Positions 45,927 through 55,362 of a stretch of DNA of 64,000 bases are shown here, in pieces; within the stretch, counting starts at the first letter, position 1, and each line of letters starts with the position of its first letter. A model generated the notes under the pieces. That model made no database searches. It saw only the letters and a list, made by a program, of their open reading frames with translations, and was not told the DNA's origin. The stretch comes from Ww85 sp963745765 (GTDB lineage Bacteria; Desulfobacterota; Desulfobulbia; Desulfobulbales; Desulfocapsaceae). The translations under genes and the position numbers were made by a program. The stretch lies in contig CAVUYQ010000018.1 in assembly GCA_963745765.1 (NCBI GenBank), positions 124,001 to 188,000 on the forward strand, given 5' to 3'.

Positions 45927-46526
45927 ATGAACCTGGCACTCTTTGATTTTGATGGCACGATCAGCGACAGGGACAGTTTTCTGCTCTTCATGAAGTATGC
46001 ACATCCGTTTTCATTTTACCTGTCGTGCGCGGTTTTATCACCCAGGATTCTCCTCTTTCTGCTGAAGTGCTACCCCAACCGGAAGCTGAAGGAAGACTTC
46101 CTTGCACGTATTCTGAAAGGCAGGACATCGACAGAAATTAAGAAACTGAGTGAACACTTCTGTTCAGAGAAGATACCGGCCATTATCCGGCCCGGAGCCT
46201 TGCAAAGAATCAGATGGCATCAGGAACAGGGCGATGAGATCTGTATTGTAACGGCAACACCTCGTCTTATCCTGGAGCCCTGGTGTCGGGCTCATGATCT
46301 CAAGGTCCTTGGCACGGAACTGGAAACCGATAGTGCAGCCAGACTGACTGGAAAACTTGCAGGAGAGAATTGCCGGGGAGACGAAAAAGTCCGTCGCATC
46401 AGGGCCGCCTTTCACCTGGGCGACTATGGCACCATCCATAGTTATGGCGATACCGGTGCTGACCTGCCGATGCTCCAACTGGCCCCGGAAGCAACGCGAT
46501 TCTACCGGCCGTTTCGCGGCTCCTAG
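45927..46526 (+). CDS. HAD-IB phosphatase
   Basis: A 199-residue HAD hydrolase with the nucleophile motif FDFDGTISDRDS (residues 6-17), motif II IVTATPR and motif IV YGDTGADLPML. It has the C1 cap size of SerB-like enzymes. It probably acts on the product of the adjacent prenyltransferase; such HAD and UbiA domains also occur fused in one chain in other bacteria. ATG 45927 was chosen because it starts the HAD fold; a longer frame overlaps the upstream gene. Confidence 0.85.
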   Translation: MNLALFDFDGTISDRDSFLLFMKYAHPFSFYLSCAVLSPRILLFLLKCYPNRKLKEDFLARILKGRTSTEIKKLSEHFCSEKIPAIIRPGALQRIRWHQEQGDEICIVTATPRLILEPWCRAHDLKVLGTELETDSAARLTGKLAGENCRGDEKVRRIRAAFHLGDYGTIHSYGDTGADLPMLQLAPEATRFYRPFRGS

Positions 46527-46590
46527 AACGCCGGGAAACGCCGGCATTGTCAGGTGCATGAATTGATAGAATCTGCCTGGGAGAGGTGAT

Positions 46591-48547
46591 ATGAAGACGT
46601 ATTCCGACTTTGAACCGATTCAGTATGCAATTAAGGAATATCATGTTTTTCCCGCTTGCATAGTTCCTCCTGCACGAAAAAGGATTTCAGCAATCAAACC
46701 ATTAATGGTACTGGCCTGTGTCTTTCTCTTCCCGGCAATTGCACTGGGCGGGAGTGGTGCTATATCGGCTGTGCCTGTTGATCTCACCTCAACTATTTAC
46801 GGGTATCTTGGTATTATCATCTTTGTTCTCGCTTACGCCCTGGTCCCTCTGGAAAACACTATTCATCTGCGGAAAAGCAAACCTGTCCTTCTTGCCGCCG
46901 GTATCATCTGGGTTCTTTTATCGGTGGCCTATATCCGGGTTGGTGATACGCACACAGCTCATGAAGCTATAAAAAACAGTCTGCTTGAATATGCTGAACT
47001 ATTCCTCTTCCTGTTAGCTGCAATGACTTACATAAATGCCATGGAAGAGACGAAATGTTTTCCAAGCATTGCGGGCGAAATTGGTTTCGCGTGGGTTTTC
47101 ATTGCGGATGATATTCTGGGTGACGGGCGGCTTGGCTTTTGTCATTTCTCCCGTCGCCGATAACCTGACCACCGCTCTTCTGATGGGAGCTGTTGTCATG
47201 GCTGTTGGCGGAGATAATAAAAAATTTGTTGCAATCGCCTGTATTAATGTGGTGGTTGCGGCCAACGCCGGGGGTGCGTTTTCTCCGTTCGGCGATATAA
47301 CAACCCTGATGGTCTGGCAGAAAGGGAAACTTTCTTTCACTGAATTTTTCTATATCTTCTTCCCGGCTCTCGTCAACTGGTTGATTCCCGCAATCGTTAT
47401 GAGTTTAACCATCAGGAGAGAAATCCCCAAGAAACTTGATGAAACGGTTTTACTCAAATACGGTGCTTTTGCGATTATGGTCTTTTTCATTATTACCATC
47501 GTGACTGCGGTGAGTTTCCATAACTTCCTCTACCTGCCGCCTGCCGCCGGTATGATGCTGGGACTCGGTTTTCTCGGTCCGCTATCCTACCACATCAAGC
47601 TTCACGAGGGGCGTTCAGAGCGCTATGATTACATACTCGGCGCTCGGGGTATGGAATCGATACACCCGCTCACGACTATCGTTAAGAGTAGACTCGATCT
47701 GGACAGCATCATGCAAAAAGTCGATCTCCCTGCATTTGCCATCGACACCGCCCACAATGTCACTCATTGGAACGAGGCCTGCGAAAAGTTCACGGGAATC
47801 AGAGCTGAGGAAATTGTCGGAAGCAACCACCATTGGAAGCCCTTTTATAAAATAAAACAGCCGGTTATGGCAGATCTTGTGCTTAACTATGTGCCGGAGC
47901 AAATGGTTAATCAGCAGTATGGCGGACATTGCAAACGACACGATTTCATTGATGGTGCCTATGAGGCCTCCCTGTTCATTCCCACTCTTGGTGAAAATGG
48001 CCGTTGGCTTTCCTTTTCAGCGGCACCTGTTAAAGCTGCGGATGGTACCGTTGTCGGGGCTGTGGAGATAATTGAAGAGTATAAAGAAAAGAAAGCGGCA
48101 GCCAAGCATTTCGATCTCATGAAAAAAATTGCCCGGGCAGAATGGGATACCTTGCTGTTTTTCTACGGTGTTATTCTCTGTGTTGGCGGCTTGGCACAGT
48201 TTGGCTATCTTTCTGCCATCTCGCAATACATGTACCAGGATCTTGGTCCTACAACGGCTAACACTGTCGTCGGGCTGCTGTCGGCAATAGTCGATAATAT
48301 CCCCGTCATGTTTGCCGTACTTACTATGGATCCGGTAATGTCTGACGGACAATGGATGCTGGTGACCCTTACTGCCGGAGTGGGCGGAAGCATGCTTTCC
48401 ATTGGTTCGGCGGCGGGAGTCGCGCTGATGGGAACAGCCCGGGGAATTTACACCTTCGGTGCCCATTTGAAATGGACTCCAGTTATTATGCTCGGCTATG
48501 TCGCCAGCATACTCTGCCACCTCTATATTAATGCCGGCTTTATGTAA
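46591..48547 (+). pseudogene. nhaD: NhaD-type Na+/H+ antiporter with inserted PAS domain, one frameshift
   Basis: About 650 deduced residues. The membrane part has NhaD motifs (LTSTIYGYLGIIIFVLAY, SPVADNLTTALLMGA, NAGGAFSPFGDITTLMVW, and later SAIVDNIPVMFAVLTMD, SIGSAAGVALMG). A hydrophilic PAS domain (about 47690-48090: LPAFAIDTAHNVTHWNEAC, FTGIRAEEIVGSN, WLSFSAAPVK) sits between membrane blocks. Ordinary NhaD is about 420-480 residues without it. The frame shifts near 47048; removing one base joins NAMEE to RNVFQALRAKL. NhaD exports sodium in exchange for protons, and PAS suggests signal-dependent control. Confidence 0.85.
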
Positions 48548-48651
48548 TCCTGTTCAGGGGAACGATCCTGAGGTGCGGGATCTCTCAGTTAGGATTAAGG
48601 GGCCCGAAAAAAAGATACAAGACGAGGTTGCGAGAAGTGTTTTGTCTTCTG

Positions 48652-49323
48652 TCAGAACAAGACAACTTTAAAGCGTGTTTGATGATAGCTGAAGACAAGT
48701 CCGTTGTCAGTTATCTCAATGAGCTTGATCTCGGGTGTGATCATCTCGCCTTCACGGACAATGGAAGTATTTACCATGACCAACCGCAAACGAGGATCTG
48801 CCGAGAACACATGTCCGCTGAATTTCATTTCAGGAATTGCCGCCTGGGCGGCAAAGGGCAGTTCCTTCAGAAGGGGGACGTCAGCGGACGATATGGCTGG
48901 AGTGCCGGTAGATTTTTCTGCCGGGGCGGCTTGCTGCCCGGCTGGTTGAACGACTGTTTCTGTCAGCTTCAGCGCTTCATGGGATTCCGGCGCAGATGTG
49001 ACGGCCTGCGGCGGGGCTGTTTCTGTTGCAGGGGCATCAGGTTTCCCGGGCACCGTGTTTTCTTCTGCAGGCTTCTGTCCGTGGCTTTGCACTGAAAATT
49101 GGGGTGCGGATAGTTGCGTTTTTAGCTGGGAATTATAGAACCAGAGCCCTGTCAGCAGGCCGCCGATTAACAGAAACATAATCAACATTTCCAGTCGCGA
49201 TCGGTCCTTCCTGCCTCTTGATTTTTGTGCAATGAAAAGGGGATCATACGACTGCGTTTTCTGTTCCTGCAGTATCCGCCGTTCCTCCGCGGATTTTTTC
49301 AAGGCATCAAGGATATATGACAT
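48652..49323 (-). CDS. gspB: Type II secretion accessory protein GspB
   Basis: A 223-residue bitopic protein. The start MSYILDALKKSAEERR is the classic GspB/ExeB N-terminus, followed by one membrane helix (LIMFLLIGGLLTGLWFY), a Pro/Ala-rich linker and a C-terminal periplasmic domain with LPFAAQAAIPEMKFSGHVF. With GspA it helps place the secretin through the cell wall. It lies in the same orientation as gspA, separated by a gap with a degenerate hairpin repeat. Confidence 0.88.
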   Translation of the reverse strand: MSYILDALKKSAEERRILQEQKTQSYDPLFIAQKSRGRKDRSRLEMLIMFLLIGGLLTGLWFYNSQLKTQLSAPQFSVQSHGQKPAEENTVPGKPDAPATETAPPQAVTSAPESHEALKLTETVVQPAGQQAAPAEKSTGTPAISSADVPLLKELPFAAQAAIPEMKFSGHVFSADPRLRLVMVNTSIVREGEMITPEIKLIEITDNGLVFSYHQTRFKVVLF

Positions 49324-49741
49324 TGTCCGTCCGTATCTGTCTCAACCGCTTTGCTGCTGCTGAACTGAATAATTGTCTGTTCGCGCTATCTTGGCGTCAT
49401 GCAAGAAATTTTGTCCCCGGATTGTCAACAGCCACCTGTACTCTATTCAAGGCGCCTGGTTTCAGCAACAGTTCTCACAGGCCTTGATCTCTCATGAATA
49501 TTCACTTTATGCAAGACTCCCGCAAATGTTTATTTGCTGGGGCTTGATGACTCGTGTGCTTGCGACTTCCTGACGCTTTTCTCGCTGTGCCACAGGGTCC
49601 GGTGCTGCAAACGGTTAATTTAATGGTACAATGAGTCTATAGAGAAAGCAATTTCTCAAAAGGCTCTTTAATCCAATTCAAGCAAACTCATTAGCGGGTA
49701 CTTTTCTGATACTTCGCATATTATACCATTATACAGCCGAA
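49324..49741. other. Gap between gspB and gspA
   Basis: 418 bp between same-strand genes. It contains the degenerate repeat copy 5 and an AT-rich remainder. No gene was recognised. Confidence 0.5.
49350..49516. repeat. Dispersed hairpin repeat, copy 5 (degenerate)
   Basis: Shares the order of core segments with the other copies: ATGCAAGAAATTTTGTCC, then CGGATTGTCAA, then CAGGCCTTGATCT, with a right end CTTTATGCAAGAC. The ends no longer pair well. Borders are approximate. Confidence 0.45.
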
Positions 49742-51100
49742 TTACCGGTATTTTTTCCCTTTTCCCAAAGGCCTGATCACCGGGATGTCCTTATCTTCGG
49801 TCTGCGGTGTTTCTTCTGCCACGTTCTCAACCGGGTCAACCTGGTCAAGCGGCTGTTCCGCTACAGTCTCAGGATCAGGGACGGCTTCATCCGTGGTCTG
49901 CGGTGTTTCTTCTGCCGCGTTCTCAAGCGGGTCAACCTGGTCAAGCGGCTGTCCCGCTACAGTCTCAGGATCAGGGACGGCTTCATCCGTGGTCTGCGGT
50001 GCTTCTTCTACCACGTTCTCAAGCGGGTCAACCTGGTCAAGCGGCTGTCCCGATACAGGCTCAAGGTCAAGGACGGGCTCATCCGCGGTCTTCTGCGCCG
50101 CCTCTGTAGGGTTCTCAGCGGGGTCAGGAGGCTGCCCGTTTACCGTGCGGCTGGTTTGCTCCTCAGGGATCGGGTCGGCTGCGGGTGTCTCGTAACTGCG
50201 GTACCAGAAAGCAAGGAGCAAACAGGCAAGGAAAATAACTCCCGACCACATGAGCACGAAGCGTGAGCCCGACTTTTTTTCTTTTTCCGGCCTGCCGAAA
50301 ATTTCCAGGGCAGCTTTTTTTACGATTTTCTCGCTGACCTGATCTTTTCCTTCCGTAAACGCGCCAAGCAGACACCGGTCGCACAGGCTGTTTATCAACC
50401 GGGGAATACCACCGCTTATGGCGTAAATTCTTTTTACCGCACTCTTGCTGAAGAGCCTGCCTCGCCCGCCGCCGGCAACAGTGACGCGGTGATCGATGTA
50501 GGCCTCCACGTCATTTCGTTTCAGTCCCTTGAGGTGATATCTGCTGGTTATTCGCTGGTTGATCTGGGTCAGATCGGGACGGGAGAGAATTGAGAGAAGT
50601 TCCGATTGACCGAGCAGAAAAATTTTCAGTAGTTTCTGCCGATTGGTTTCAAGATTGGTCAGCAGGCGCAACATCTCAAGAACGTCGAGCTCAAGATTCT
50701 GGGCCTCGTCAATGAACAGGAGGGCCTGCCTGTTCCCTGCGTGGCCTTTGAGCAGGTAATCATTGAGACAGTCTATATGATTTTTGACCGTCGGCTCAGG
50801 CTCTTTAGGGGAAATTTCGAATTCGTCACAGATGGCACCGAGCAATTCGTTCGCTGTCAGTTTCGGGTTGATAATGATGGCAGCGTCCGTCATGCTGTCC
50901 TTCATATCGAGAAAACATCTGCAGATGGTCGTTTTGCCGGTGCCGATTTCACCGGTCAAAAGGATGATACAACCATCTGAAATCGAACCATATTTAAGAT
51001 GCGCCAGAGCCTCCTGGTGCATTTCGCTCATGTAGAGGTAGCGCGGGTTCGGAGCTATTGAGAATGGCGACTCGTTGAATCCGAAATATTTCTTGTACAT
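49742..51100 (-). CDS. gspA: GspA/ExeA-like AAA+ ATPase
   Basis: A 452-residue protein starting with the ExeA signature (MYKKYFGFNESPFSIAPNP). Walker A is GEIGTGKTT, Walker B LLFIDEAQNL. A membrane helix (VLMWSGVIFLACLLLAFWY) follows near residue 290. The usual periplasmic peptidoglycan-binding domain is absent; instead the C terminus is a Pro/Glu/Asp-rich tail made of three 32-residue repeats. GspA works with GspB to insert the type II secretin. Divergent gspN and gspE follow on the other strand. Confidence 0.88.
   Translation of the reverse strand: MYKKYFGFNESPFSIAPNPRYLYMSEMHQEALAHLKYGSISDGCIILLTGEIGTGKTTICRCFLDMKDSMTDAAIIINPKLTANELLGAICDEFEISPKEPEPTVKNHIDCLNDYLLKGHAGNRQALLFIDEAQNLELDVLEMLRLLTNLETNRQKLLKIFLLGQSELLSILSRPDLTQINQRITSRYHLKGLKRNDVEAYIDHRVTVAGGGRGRLFSKSAVKRIYAISGGIPRLINSLCDRCLLGAFTEGKDQVSEKIVKKAALEIFGRPEKEKKSGSRFVLMWSGVIFLACLLLAFWYRSYETPAADPIPEEQTSRTVNGQPPDPAENPTEAAQKTADEPVLDLEPVSGQPLDQVDPLENVVEEAPQTTDEAVPDPETVAGQPLDQVDPLENAAEETPQTTDEAVPDPETVAEQPLDQVDPVENVAEETPQTEDKDIPVIRPLGKGKKYR
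49801..50088. repeat. Three tandem 96-bp repeats in the gspA 3' end
   Basis: A 96-bp unit occurs three times in frame, encoding ETVAGQPLDQVDPLEN plus EETPQTTDEAVPDP per copy; a degraded fourth unit lies further upstream in the gene. The near identity of the DNA copies suggests recent duplication, and copy number may vary between strains. Confidence 0.9.
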
Positions 51101-51364
51101 AGACGAAGGCTTCGGTCTGTCCTGTGCTGAAAAATGGTCCTGTCCGCTGTGCGGTCCAGAGAGAAGTCAGGCAACGAAGCCATTATAGGACAAATCGGTA
51201 TGCTTTGCCATTTTTCTTTGTTTTCTATTGTTTTTGTTACAAATACTGCGTAGCATTAGCTTTGTTAAAGGCAGTGAAATGTTTCCGGGAAGTGTTGGAA
51301 AGCTGGTAATTCCGGGTCAATCTGGTGCAGACGTTAAAAAACACCGTAAATCGAATCTAGTCAG

Positions 51365-52261
51365 ATGTGGAAAAAAGCGGCATTCGGTATCGCTCTTTTT
51401 TGTTACGCACTCGTTTTGACGCTCATTCTTTTGGTTGTGCGTTTCCCAAAAGAGACCTTCATTAGCTACGCAGTTGACACCATCGAGGGTATATTGCCCG
51501 GCTTTACCATCGGGATAGGCGATGTGGTCTATAACTATCCCCTGAGCCTGGAGATCCAGCGTGTTTCGCTTGCCAATCAGGCGGAGATGGTTGATATCAA
51601 AATTGAGACAATCATGCTCACCTTTGACCGCAAGAGCCTGGGGAAAAGGATATACCTGCAGTCTGAAATTTATGGCGGTAAGGTTGCAATGGACGTTGTT
51701 CTGCACGGGAAATTAAAGACTGTCGAATTACCCTCTATAACTCTTTCCGGTATCCGCCTGGCAGATATCGAACCGCTGCAAAGCCGTCTAGGCCGGCCCC
51801 TGGAAGGAACTCTGGACTACTCCGGGAGCTTTGAGGGGAAGGGCGACAATGGCGTCCTTAGCGGCAACGGCCGGATCATTGACTTTCATGTGAATCTGAA
51901 AAGACCGATTCTACAGAATGATGCGGTGATTTTTGACAGTGTGGCCGCATCTACTATCCTGCGGAACGGAAAGCTTGTCTTTTCGGACGGAGTTGCAACC
52001 GGCCCGTCATACGGTGGAAAATTCTCCGGCCAGATCGATTTTACCGGGCAATGGCAGGAAGGTGCTATCACCGTTACCGGTGTGATGGTGCCGAAGGCAG
52101 AATATGTTAAGCAAAACCGGCAGGTTGCCAGGGCCGTCTCTCTGCTGTATGCGAAGTACGGCAGCAGGGAGATACCCTATAGTATAGGTGGCAGTCTGAG
52201 AGATCCCTTATTTCGGTTTGGTGAGACAACTCCGGATGTTTTTAAACGTGCAATTCAATGA
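51365..52261 (+). CDS. gspN: Type II secretion system protein GspN
   Basis: A 298-residue, single-pass inner-membrane protein with a beta-rich periplasmic domain. An N-terminal helix (FGIALFCYALVLTLILLVV) precedes FPKETF, GILPGFTIGIGDV and the repeated beta stretches typical of T2SS GspN (PF14341 type). It precedes gspE by 33 bp on the same strand and diverges from gspA. Confidence 0.82.
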   Translation: MWKKAAFGIALFCYALVLTLILLVVRFPKETFISYAVDTIEGILPGFTIGIGDVVYNYPLSLEIQRVSLANQAEMVDIKIETIMLTFDRKSLGKRIYLQSEIYGGKVAMDVVLHGKLKTVELPSITLSGIRLADIEPLQSRLGRPLEGTLDYSGSFEGKGDNGVLSGNGRIIDFHVNLKRPILQNDAVIFDSVAASTILRNGKLVFSDGVATGPSYGGKFSGQIDFTGQWQEGAITVTGVMVPKAEYVKQNRQVARAVSLLYAKYGSREIPYSIGGSLRDPLFRFGETTPDVFKRAIQ

Positions 52262-52294
52262 CTGAGCTGAGGCTGGATTTGGCCAGGGCAAGAG

Positions 52295-53989
52295 GTGCGA
52301 GTGTTTGATAAAATTGGTGACATTCTGCTGAAGAAAACAGACCTGTCGGAAGAATCGCTTCAGCAGGCTTATGCCGTTCGGGCAAAGACAGGAGGCAGGC
52401 TTGGAGATATCCTGGTAAAACAGAAATCGATAAAGGAACTGGATTTTTTGCAGGTCTTGGCAGATCAGTTCCGGATGGAAGTGATCCCCCTGCTCCCCCA
52501 TGATATCGATGCTGAATTCACCAGTAAGCTCTCCATCACCTTCCTGAAAAAAAATCTTCTGGTTCCCGTTTTCACTGAAGAGGGAGCCTATATTGCCATG
52601 CATGACCCTTGTGATTTCCAGGCTCTGGACGATGTGCGGATGCAGCTTGATATGCCTTCCTGCCGGGCAGTACTGAGTACCCAGGGCGAAATAATCAGAA
52701 CAATCAATTCCGCCTACGATATGTCCTTCGACAGTGCCGAAGAGGTTATGCAGGATATAGATGAAGAAGATCCCGATGTCCTTTTTTCAAAAATAGAAGA
52801 GATAGGGGATTTGCTTGACGATACCTCCCATTCACCGGTGATCCGCCTGGTCAACCTGATGCTGTCGCAGGCGGTACGCAGTAATATTTCAGATATTCAT
52901 ATCGAACCATACCAGAATAGCCTGAAGATACGGCAGCGCCTTGACGGCATCCTCTACGACATGTTTACGCCACCCAAACATGTGCAGTCAGCCCTGACGT
53001 CCCGGATCAAGCTCATGGCAAAAATGAATATCGCTGAAAAACGTCTGCCCCAGGATGGACGTATTGAGATCAAGGTCGGTAATAAAGACATAGATATACG
53101 AGTTTCCACCCTGCCGACTGCCTTTGGCGAACGGGTGGTTCTTCGCCTGCTCGATAAATCAACCGTGCGTATGTCCTTGAGAGATCTCGGTATGTCGGAG
53201 GCTCGTCTTGCTCTGTTTTCCAAGATCATCAAGGCGCCAAACGGTATTGTCCTGGTGACCGGGCCGACCGGGTCGGGCAAGACAACATCACTCTATGCCG
53301 CCCTGACCGCGATAAACAGTGTTGACATCAATATCATCACCGTGGAAGACCCCATCGAGTATCGGATTCCGGGGATAGGCCAGGTTCAGGTCAACCCGAA
53401 AATTGATCTGACTTTTGCCTCAGGGCTGCGTTCAATTGTTCGTCAGGACCCTGATGTTATTTTGATTGGTGAAATACGTGACCTGGAGACCGCACAAATT
53501 GCCATCCAGTCGGCATTAACCGGTCATCTGGTCTTTTCCACACTGCACACCAACGATGCTCCCAGTACCATTACACGCTTGCGTGATATGGGGGTTGAGT
53601 CATTTCTGATAGCATCATCGGTCAACGCCATTCTGGCCCAGCGACTGATCCGGATTATCTGTCCAACATGCAGAGAACCATACAACGCTGATGAGGCCGA
53701 ACTGGAGAAAATAGGGCTTTCCTCGGCTCTGCTTGACAATAAAACGGTCTATCGGGGGCGAGGCTGTGACCAGTGTCATCAAACCGGCTATCGCGGTCGT
53801 ACCGGTATTCATGAGTTCCTGATCATGGATGATGAGATCAAAAGCCTCATTCTCAAAACCTCTGATGCCAGCGAACTGAAACGTTATGCCCGGTCTCTTG
53901 GCATGACCACCCTCCTGCAGGATGGTGCCGACAAAGTAGTGGAAGGTGTAACAACCATCGAGGAAGTTTATCGGGTGGCCCAGAGCTGA
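52295..53989 (+). CDS. gspE: Type II secretion / type IV pilus-type assembly ATPase GspE
   Basis: A 564-residue GspE/PilB ATPase. An N-terminal GSPII_E domain (KTGGRLGDILVKQKS) leads to the core with Walker A GPTGSGKTT, Asp box IDIRVSTLPT, Walker B RQDPDVILIGEIRD and His box TGHLVFSTLHTNDA. The C-terminal zinc site is CPTCREPY and CDQCHQTGYRGR. It powers pseudopilus assembly. GTG 52295 or 52301 are both possible starts. Confidence 0.9.
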   Translation: MRVFDKIGDILLKKTDLSEESLQQAYAVRAKTGGRLGDILVKQKSIKELDFLQVLADQFRMEVIPLLPHDIDAEFTSKLSITFLKKNLLVPVFTEEGAYIAMHDPCDFQALDDVRMQLDMPSCRAVLSTQGEIIRTINSAYDMSFDSAEEVMQDIDEEDPDVLFSKIEEIGDLLDDTSHSPVIRLVNLMLSQAVRSNISDIHIEPYQNSLKIRQRLDGILYDMFTPPKHVQSALTSRIKLMAKMNIAEKRLPQDGRIEIKVGNKDIDIRVSTLPTAFGERVVLRLLDKSTVRMSLRDLGMSEARLALFSKIIKAPNGIVLVTGPTGSGKTTSLYAALTAINSVDINIITVEDPIEYRIPGIGQVQVNPKIDLTFASGLRSIVRQDPDVILIGEIRDLETAQIAIQSALTGHLVFSTLHTNDAPSTITRLRDMGVESFLIASSVNAILAQRLIRIICPTCREPYNADEAELEKIGLSSALLDNKTVYRGRGCDQCHQTGYRGRTGIHEFLIMDDEIKSLILKTSDASELKRYARSLGMTTLLQDGADKVVEGVTTIEEVYRVAQS

Positions 53990-53991
53990 GA

Positions 53992-54009
53992 GGAAAAAGC
54001 CCTTTTTCC
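53992..54009. terminator. Hairpin after gspE
   Basis: GGAAAAA / TTTTTCC stem with GCCC loop, three bases after the gspE stop and between convergent genes. There is no T run beyond the arm itself, so support is moderate. Confidence 0.4.
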
Positions 54010-54153
54010 CCATCTCATCGTTATTGTAAGAAAAACAATGCTCGCAATAAGGTATATGGCTCCGCTTGATCCTCGATTGAGCAAATGTATTTATCCGACA
54101 CGCTCCTGGCGGCAATGGTCGGGGGGCGATTGGCTTCATTGCCGGAGTATGAT

Positions 54154-55065
54154 TCAACTGCTGGGTATAGTCTGCTGTGAGGCCGCTGTTTTGTTGAGGA
54201 AATTGGCAAATACCAGATAATGATTGGGCATGGTTCTCTTTCTGGCGGTGACGATATAAAAGGAACGCTGCATTTTCAGGCCGTGAATCTTGATTTCCTT
54301 GAGTCTGCCGCTTGAAAGTTCGTCGCGGATGGCGATTCTGGATATGATGGCTATGCCAAGGGCTGATTTGATTGCTTCTTTTATGGCGGTACTTGACCCA
54401 AGGATGGCGCGAACCTTGAGCTGGGCAGGGCTGATACCGAGTATGCCAAGAAATTGCTCAATGTTCCTGCCGGTTCCTGATCCCTGTTCTCTCTGCAGAA
54501 AGTCGAACTGGAGCAACGCTTCAGGTGTAATTTCTTCAGCAATTGACATGTCGGCCGCAGCAGCCAGGACGAGTTCGTCACCGCCGAATGGTGTATAGTC
54601 GACCTTGGTTGAAGGGATTTGTGCTCCGACGACCCCGAGGTAAAGCTTGTGCTGGCTGATATCTCTAATTATCCTGGCCGAGTCATTGATGCGGATCTCA
54701 AAGGATACCTCCGGGTAGCGGCTTGTAAAACGGGCGGCGTGTTCCGGCAGGATATAGGCTCCGGGAATGGTGCTGGCGCCGATAACCAGTTCTCCTGACA
54801 CGCTGTTTGTCGCAGACGCCAGGGTCTTCTGAAGTTTGTCCATTTCCGTTAGAATTTGTTCTGCCTTGGGGTAGAGCAGCTCCGCTTCAGGAGTTGGCAT
54901 GATCGATCGTCCGAGGCGGTCAAACAATTTGCAGCCCAGTTTGTCCTCGAGGTTTCGCATATGCTCGCTAACCGTCGGCTGACTGGTATACAGTTCCTCT
55001 GCGGCCTTGGTAAAACTCCTGGTCCTGTAGACCGTGGTAAAAATTTTTAGATGACGGGTATCCAT
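54154..55065 (-). CDS. LysR-family transcriptional regulator
   Basis: A 303-residue LTTR: N-terminal winged helix (FTKAAEELYTSQPTVSEHMR, residues about 17-36) and a type 2 periplasmic-binding-like effector domain (SGELVIGASTIPGAYILPE onward). The effector domain resembles the CysB/CysL-like group and a type seen with selenium or sulfur metabolism in anaerobes. It has no obvious divergent partner gene, so the target is unknown. Confidence 0.88.
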   Translation of the reverse strand: MDTRHLKIFTTVYRTRSFTKAAEELYTSQPTVSEHMRNLEDKLGCKLFDRLGRSIMPTPEAELLYPKAEQILTEMDKLQKTLASATNSVSGELVIGASTIPGAYILPEHAARFTSRYPEVSFEIRINDSARIIRDISQHKLYLGVVGAQIPSTKVDYTPFGGDELVLAAAADMSIAEEITPEALLQFDFLQREQGSGTGRNIEQFLGILGISPAQLKVRAILGSSTAIKEAIKSALGIAIISRIAIRDELSSGRLKEIKIHGLKMQRSFYIVTARKRTMPNHYLVFANFLNKTAASQQTIPSS

Positions 55066-55303
55066 TATTCAGTTTCTCCGAGGCTGAAGATCAGTAATTT
55101 CAATGGAAGATATACACGAAATACCGATTAATAATCACGTTATTTTAAGTTCGTTCCACGAAAAAGAAACGGGATTTGAGAAAACTCCGGTGTGTTCATC
55201 AATAAAAAGCTATCACTGTTAGCCGGCTGGGAGACGAACCGGGCTCCGCTCTTTGCAGGTGACCGGCAGCGGCTGATGCGGGTGAAACAAGTGCATGAGC
55301 ACA

Positions 55304-55343
55304 AAAACAGGCAAGCCGGCAGAACCAGAGAAGCTGCCGGCTT
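55304..55343 (-). terminator. Terminator of the VWA-OmpA gene
   Basis: A perfect 10-bp stem (AAGCCGGCAG / CTGCCGGCTT) downstream of the minus-strand gene, followed on that strand by GCCTGTTTTTG. Confidence 0.7.
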
Positions 55344-55362
55344 AGCCTGGGGTACGAGGCAC

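Noticed and set aside
49801..50088. Tandem repeats considered as a CRISPR array
   Set aside because: Units are 96 bp, directly adjacent without spacers, and stay in the gspA reading frame.
49785..50195. Plus-strand ORFs opposite gspA with Ser/Gly-rich repeats
   Set aside because: They are the antisense of the 96-bp repeats in gspA; the gspA frame has a clear family match.
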